The translations under genes and the position numbers were made by a program. A stretch of 9,896 bases of DNA from the NCBI GenBank assembly GCA_964573885.1, contig CAZNLL010000137.1, forward strand, positions 1 through 9,896, written 5' to 3'. Numbering within the stretch: the stretch's first letter is position 1; the number at the start of each line of letters is the position of its first letter. The stretch is from CAZNLL01 sp964573885 (GTDB taxonomy: Bacteria > Desulfobacterota > DSM-4660 > Desulfatiglandales > Desulfatiglandaceae). Below are positions 7,526 through 9,896 of this stretch, in pieces. The notes beneath the pieces are model-generated. The model was not told the DNA's origin. It saw only the letters and a program-made list of their open reading frames with translations, and searched no databases.

Positions 7526-7641
7526 CCTTGTAACATCCCGCTAAAAATTCTTTTTTACCCATTTCCGGTCATACCGGAAATGGGTAAAGGCGGGCGGGCC
7601 TTATGGACCTTTAATGAGAGATCTCGGGACCCTCATCGAAC
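7526..7641. other. Gap between RHS gene and small-gene row
   Basis: The 116 bases contain the perfect palindrome at 7554-7588 and no convincing promoter. No run of T follows the hairpin on the plus strand, so it is not a classical intrinsic terminator, and read-through from the RHS gene into the small genes remains possible. Confidence 0.5.
7554..7588. repeat. Long perfect palindrome, copy 1
   Basis: Arms TTTACCCATTTCCGGT and ACCGGAAATGGGTAAA pair over 16 bp without mismatch around the 3-nt loop CAT. A near-identical copy lies at 9773-9809, where the loop reads ATG, the reverse complement, so the copies are inverted to one another. Neither strand has a T tract after the stem. This fits a dispersed REP-type extragenic palindrome better than a standard terminator, although such hairpins can protect RNA 3' ends. 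Confidence 0.9.
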
Positions 7642-7839
7642 ATGGATAAAGCTATACCTATATACGCTGGCTTGGTCTCCATAGTCTTTCTGTGGTTCTC
7701 GAGAAACCGAAAGTATTACAGGAAGGCCGTTGATTCTTATGGCAGGGCTTTCGCCGACAGGACATTCCGGACAATAAGGCTTTGTGGATATCTCATGCTC
7801 ATGGGAGCCATCTCCTTTCTTATAGTCACCCTCTACTGA
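7642..7839 (+). CDS. Small two-segment membrane protein, unknown function (65 aa)
   Basis: The predicted protein has a hydrophobic segment near residues 5-19 (IPIYAGLVSIVFLWF), a basic loop (RNRKYYRK, then RTFRTIR), and a second segment near 47-64 (LCGYLMLMGAISFLIVTL). That is the plan of a small inner-membrane hairpin protein. I recognise no family. The ATG at 7642 has only a weak upstream purine run, so expression may depend on read-through from the RHS gene. Its stop codon overlaps the next start (TGATG), which supports translational coupling. Directly downstream of the RHS tip is the usual place for an immunity gene, and small membrane proteins are a known immunity type against membrane-active toxins. 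This is a positional argument only. Confidence 0.65.
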   Translation: MDKAIPIYAGLVSIVFLWFSRNRKYYRKAVDSYGRAFADRTFRTIRLCGYLMLMGAISFLIVTLY

Positions 7840-8159
7840 TGGAGTCTACGCCTGGATATTTAGTCCCTTTCCACGAAAGTTCTTTCCCGACTGCGAAGGC
7901 CAACTCTTTGGTTCAAATGACCCAATTGCAAAAGCATCGAAGACGCCTTTTACTTAATCTGCTATTTCTCATTATACTCTTGTTTCTGTTGCTCGATGAT
8001 TTTCTTCGACCCTCATTATATGGAACTATAAGTATCACGGGGCACCTTGGTCTACTATTATTTGGAGCAGTTCTTTTCTACCGTAACCTCATGCGTTACC
8101 GGAAGGACACATCTTTGGAAGAGGCAGCACGGAAAACACCTTCAAAAAAAAGGGGCTAA
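7839..8159 (+). CDS. Small membrane protein, two hydrophobic segments, unknown function (106 aa)
   Basis: With the ATG at 7839, which overlaps the previous stop codon as TGATG, the protein has 106 residues. A polar N-terminus of about 35 residues precedes a basic KHRRR and a strongly hydrophobic run (LLLNLLFLIILLFLLL). A polar turn (DDFLRPSLYG), a second segment (LGLLLFGAVLFY) and a basic tail (RYRK, then KTPSKKRG) follow. An internal ATG at 7917 would give 80 residues with both membrane segments intact; neither start has a good Shine-Dalgarno, so coupling favours 7839. The frame is also open upstream to 7782, but that part overlaps the previous gene. By the positive-inside rule both ends would face the cytoplasm. 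No family recognised. Confidence 0.6.
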   Translation: MESTPGYLVPFHESSFPTAKANSLVQMTQLQKHRRRLLLNLLFLIILLFLLLDDFLRPSLYGTISITGHLGLLLFGAVLFYRNLMRYRKDTSLEEAARKTPSKKRG

Positions 8160-8165
8160 CAGCTT

Positions 8166-8435
8166 TTGGGTACAGCCACCCAGTTTATCCCGGGTATAAT
8201 CGCATTATTGACGGGTGTCCTATTGATCGAAAAACATAGAAAGGTGGTAGATAGGCTATTGACTTCACACCTGGGATTTTGGACGGGGAGGCTGAAATGG
8301 CCAAAACGCCCCGGCAACAAGGAATTCTTCTTTGCCAGGACCTTTATCATCCTCCTTGGTATCCTTTTAATCTTTGTTGGCCATGTGTTGATCTATGAGT
8401 TCATTATGAGCCATTTTTACGGCACGCAATCTTGA
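8166..8435 (+). CDS. Small two-segment membrane protein, unknown function (89 aa)
   Basis: The best start is TTG at 8166, with AGGGG (8151-8155) some 10 nt upstream, just before the previous stop; no ATG or GTG sits in a better place. The protein has a segment near residues 8-22 (FIPGIIALLTGVLLI), a basic middle of about 35 residues (EKHRKVVDRLL, GRLKWPKRPG) and a second segment near 60-80 (FIILLGILLIFVGHVLIYEFIM). It has the same hairpin plan as the gene at 7642, including a basic RK motif right after the first segment, but similarity is too weak to call them paralogues. It is 6 nt from the gene before and 7 nt from the one after, so almost certainly in the same operon. Confidence 0.65.
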   Translation: MGTATQFIPGIIALLTGVLLIEKHRKVVDRLLTSHLGFWTGRLKWPKRPGNKEFFFARTFIILLGILLIFVGHVLIYEFIMSHFYGTQS

Positions 8436-8442
8436 GGCCAAA

Positions 8443-8916
8443 TTGTCTGCAGCTAACCTAAAAATCCTCAGGCAGGGTCGCTGTAATTGCCGTAACAACT
8501 CCTCCCATGTCTTCGATTGGGTTGGAGGCAATTTGACGCTTACAGACCAAAATATGATCTTTAAACCCAACGTCCTCAACTTTGGAAGAAAGGAACAGTC
8601 AATCCAACTTGATGATATCGTGACTGTCCAGGCCAAGCACAATGACTTCCTATCAAATAAGATTGCATTGATTCTTGCAAATGGTGCTTTACTCGAATTC
8701 CGTGTGCCCCAAAGGAAGGCGTGGCTTGAAAGCATTGCCCATGCTGTCAATACCAGAAAGGTAAGCCTTGGAAAGACCCCGGACATATACGGCTCTCAAG
8801 TTACTTATCCCAAAAAGCCGCTCAGGTGGTACCTCAAGGTTTTCCTGCAAATCGTCTTTTTAGGCTTCATTACAGGCACGTTGGCATTTCTTTTTAAGGC
8901 CATTTTTTTCTTTTGA
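8443..8916 (+). CDS. PH/GRAM-like domain protein with C-terminal membrane anchor (157 aa)
   Basis: Residues about 27-100 look like a bacterial PH or GRAM-type beta-barrel: GGNLTLTDQNMIFKPN, then SIQLDDIVTVQ, IALILANGALLEFRV and a closing helix with WLESIAHAV. This order (a strand with L-T-x-x-x-M-I-F, an acidic D-D-I-V strand, a strand with F-R-V, then W-L-x-x-I) is the signature I rely on. A single hydrophobic segment closes the protein (about 130-157, FLQIVFLGFITGTLAFLF). Such domains bind lipids or proteins at the membrane; the partner here is unknown. The start is TTG at 8443, preceded by GAGG (8434-8437) with 5-nt spacing, overlapping the preceding stop. A short basic Cys-x-Cys stretch near residues 11-17 precedes the domain. 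Domain call moderate; role in the cassette unknown. Confidence 0.75.
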   Translation: MSAANLKILRQGRCNCRNNSSHVFDWVGGNLTLTDQNMIFKPNVLNFGRKEQSIQLDDIVTVQAKHNDFLSNKIALILANGALLEFRVPQRKAWLESIAHAVNTRKVSLGKTPDIYGSQVTYPKKPLRWYLKVFLQIVFLGFITGTLAFLFKAIFFF

Positions 8917-8935
8917 GAACGCGAGGAGGATAGCC

Positions 8936-9244
8936 ATGTTACCGGATGATGGGGCTCATAGCATTAGGGGTTTCAAAGGACAGATCCTGATCGTTTATCT
9001 GATGAATCCTTCCGAGGCCTTCTCGGGAGGTATTGCCATTTACAATCCAACCCTTGAAGAACGCTACGGCCGATATTTTTTGGTTGGCGACGTTCCGACC
9101 AGTGATGGGGATTGGTCATCCGGATTACATGTAGGAGTCGGCCTTGATCAAATAGCCCATTTCCTTGAATTTCGTGATCTGGATCAGTTCCTGGAAAGGA
9201 CAGATTCAGGTGTTTTGGGAAAAGAACCCAAATCGTTTCAGTGA
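8936..9244 (+). CDS. Small soluble protein of unknown function, candidate immunity protein (102 aa)
   Basis: The start at 8936 has the best ribosome site of the small-gene row, GAGGAGG (8923-8929) with 6-nt spacing. The protein has no signal peptide and no membrane segment. It reads as a compact mixed alpha/beta fold: a strand GQILIVYLMNP, then GGIAIYNP, an acidic segment EERYGRYFLVGDVP, a turn rich in D, G, S and W, and a helix LDQIAHFLEFRDLDQFLER. It is acidic overall (many D and E), as immunity proteins often are. The preceding gene stops 20 nt upstream. I recognise no family. Independent strong translation, small size, acidity and position after an RHS gene make it the most likely immunity candidate of the row, though it is five genes away from the tip and would act in the cytoplasm. 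Confidence 0.7.
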   Translation: MLPDDGAHSIRGFKGQILIVYLMNPSEAFSGGIAIYNPTLEERYGRYFLVGDVPTSDGDWSSGLHVGVGLDQIAHFLEFRDLDQFLERTDSGVLGKEPKSFQ

Positions 9245-9329
9245 TAACTCGCTCATTTGAGCCGGTTGCCTCCATATTCTTTGATCACATAGAATCCATA
9301 AAGAAGGCATGTCTTGAGGTATAAATCCC

Positions 9330-9767
9330 TTGTGTGCATTGGCCTCCAAAAACAGGGTCGCTGGCATTTTAGGAATTGCACTGGGTGCCTTCTTTTTGAT
9401 TAGTCTTTTCTATATTGATATCAACGCATTTATCATTCCTCTTTCTGAACCCTTTCTTGCAAAGTATTCCATGGTAATATTAGCTGGTAACTGTGGAATA
9501 ACTCTAATCATTTTTGGTTTTCTTCACCTCACTGGAAAACTTGCGCCATATTTCCCCCAAGACATGACCACGCTTGAAAAAGCAAAACATGACCTCCTCT
9601 CCGTAATACTTTCAATCCCGGCTTGGCTCTCAATTTCATGTTTAGTATTTTTCGTAAGCAAAGGCGTTACCTGGAAGGTTTTATGGGGTGCGGTCCTCAT
9701 CTATGTTTTTTGGATCGGTCTCTCCAGTATAAAATCTCTAAAAAGAAAGGGTAATCCGGGGCCGTGA
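9330..9767 (+). CDS. Four-segment integral membrane protein, unknown function (145 aa)
   Basis: The hydrophobic profile shows four segments: VAGILGIALGAFFLISLFYI (about 10-29), VILAGNCGITLIIFGFLHL (about 49-67), LLSVILSIPAWLSISCLVFFV (about 89-109) and LWGAVLIYVFWIGLSSI (about 118-134), then a basic tail. An amphipathic loop with EKAKHDLL lies between segments two and three. No family recognised. The start is TTG at 9330, with GAGG (9316-9319) some 10 nt upstream. An in-frame TGA at 9315 rules out a longer protein; curiously an in-frame ATG lies six bases before that stop (9309). The gap of 85 nt to the previous gene is the largest in the row. The gene ends just before the second long palindrome. 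Confidence 0.65.
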   Translation: MCALASKNRVAGILGIALGAFFLISLFYIDINAFIIPLSEPFLAKYSMVILAGNCGITLIIFGFLHLTGKLAPYFPQDMTTLEKAKHDLLSVILSIPAWLSISCLVFFVSKGVTWKVLWGAVLIYVFWIGLSSIKSLKRKGNPGP

Positions 9768-9772
9768 TTCTC

Positions 9773-9809
9773 ATTTACCCATTTCCGGTATGACCGGAAA
9801 CGGGTAAAT
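9773..9809. repeat. Long palindrome, copy 2, between convergent genes
   Basis: Arms of 17 bp (ATTTACCCATTTCCGGT against ACCGGAAACGGGTAAAT) pair with one A/C mismatch around the loop ATG. Apart from that base and the loop it equals the copy at 7554-7588, in opposite orientation. It fills almost exactly the 43 bases between the stop of the gene at 9330-9767 and the stop of the minus-strand gene at 9811. There it could act on transcripts from both sides, yet no T tract follows the stem on either strand. Confidence 0.88.
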
Positions 9810-9810
9810 A

Positions 9811-9896
9811 TTAGGGTCTGTTTTTCAGCAGGTTATAGACCGTCTTTCTGGAAATGCCCAGGCGCCGGGCGATTTCGTCGTCGTCGGCCTCATCCG
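9811..9896 (-). CDS. C-terminal end of a helix-turn-helix protein (partial)
   Basis: Reading leftward from the window edge gives 27 complete codons ending in TAA (9811-9813). The peptide contains EIARRLGISRKTVYNLLKN, a near-ideal helix-turn-helix: helix, turn at G-I-S, recognition helix RKTVYNLL. The HTH sits at the very C-terminus, as in serine recombinases of the Hin/resolvase type, some transposases, and Fis-type regulators such as sigma-54 activators. The visible part cannot decide among them. The gene body lies beyond the window. Confidence 0.65.
   Translation of the reverse strand, partial: DEADDDEIARRLGISRKTVYNLLKNRP

Noticed and set aside
7554..7588. Intrinsic terminator of the RHS gene
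   Set aside because: The stem is excellent, but the T run is on the wrong side and the sequence after the stem is AAAGGCGGG; repeated inverted use elsewhere fits an extragenic palindrome better.
9309..9317. ATG-TCT-TGA in frame with the last small gene: broken start or selenocysteine codon
   Set aside because: A selenocysteine at residue 3 would be odd and no SECIS-like hairpin is evident just downstream; TTG at 9330 with GAGG upstream is simpler. An ancestral start destroyed by a nonsense change cannot be excluded.

Overview
The window looks like an accessory stretch of a Gram-negative bacterial chromosome. The Desulfobacterota (former Deltaproteobacteria) are my best guess. The reasons are a mosaic of degenerate 7-8 bp tandem repeats in the intergenic space, a -24/-12 (sigma-54) type promoter, and an exported RHS/YD-repeat protein with an N-terminal module and tandem Ig-like domains of a kind I associate with that group. 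The assignment rests on style, not on a marker gene, and is uncertain.

Layout. (1) About 63-1238, minus strand: a family 4 glycosyltransferase, probably for surface polysaccharide. (2) About 1239-1999: a 760-base divergent intergenic region with no credible gene. Its left half holds heptamer and octamer tandem repeats and a 44-bp direct repeat. Its right half holds a nested inverted repeat, a small palindrome, a sigma-54-like promoter and a strong Shine-Dalgarno that lies in an inverted repeat. (3) 2000-7525, plus strand: one 1841-residue secreted RHS/YD-repeat protein. It has a signal peptide, an N-terminal beta module, two Ig-like repeats, a DUF6531-like segment, about 30 YD repeats, an RHS core ending near residue 1457, and an unrecognised tip of about 384 residues (glycine-rich hydrophobic, then cysteine-rich). 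Base composition falls where the core ends. (4) 7642-9767, plus strand: six small genes of lower GC in a tight head-to-tail row. Three encode short proteins with two predicted membrane segments, one a PH/GRAM-like domain with a membrane anchor, one a soluble protein of 102 residues, one a four-segment membrane protein. (5) 9811-9896, minus strand: the C-terminal end of a helix-turn-helix protein that runs off the window.

A nearly identical long palindrome lies just after the RHS gene (7554-7588) and just after the last small gene (9773-9809). The two copies are in opposite orientation, so they bracket the small-gene row.

Working idea (inference): the RHS gene is a large exported polymorphic-toxin or surface-interaction protein with an exchangeable tip, and one or more of the small downstream genes protect the producer or assist the tip. 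No known toxin fold or immunity family is recognisable by eye, so both tip and cassette are candidates for undescribed parts. The glycosyltransferase is divergently transcribed and probably functionally separate.
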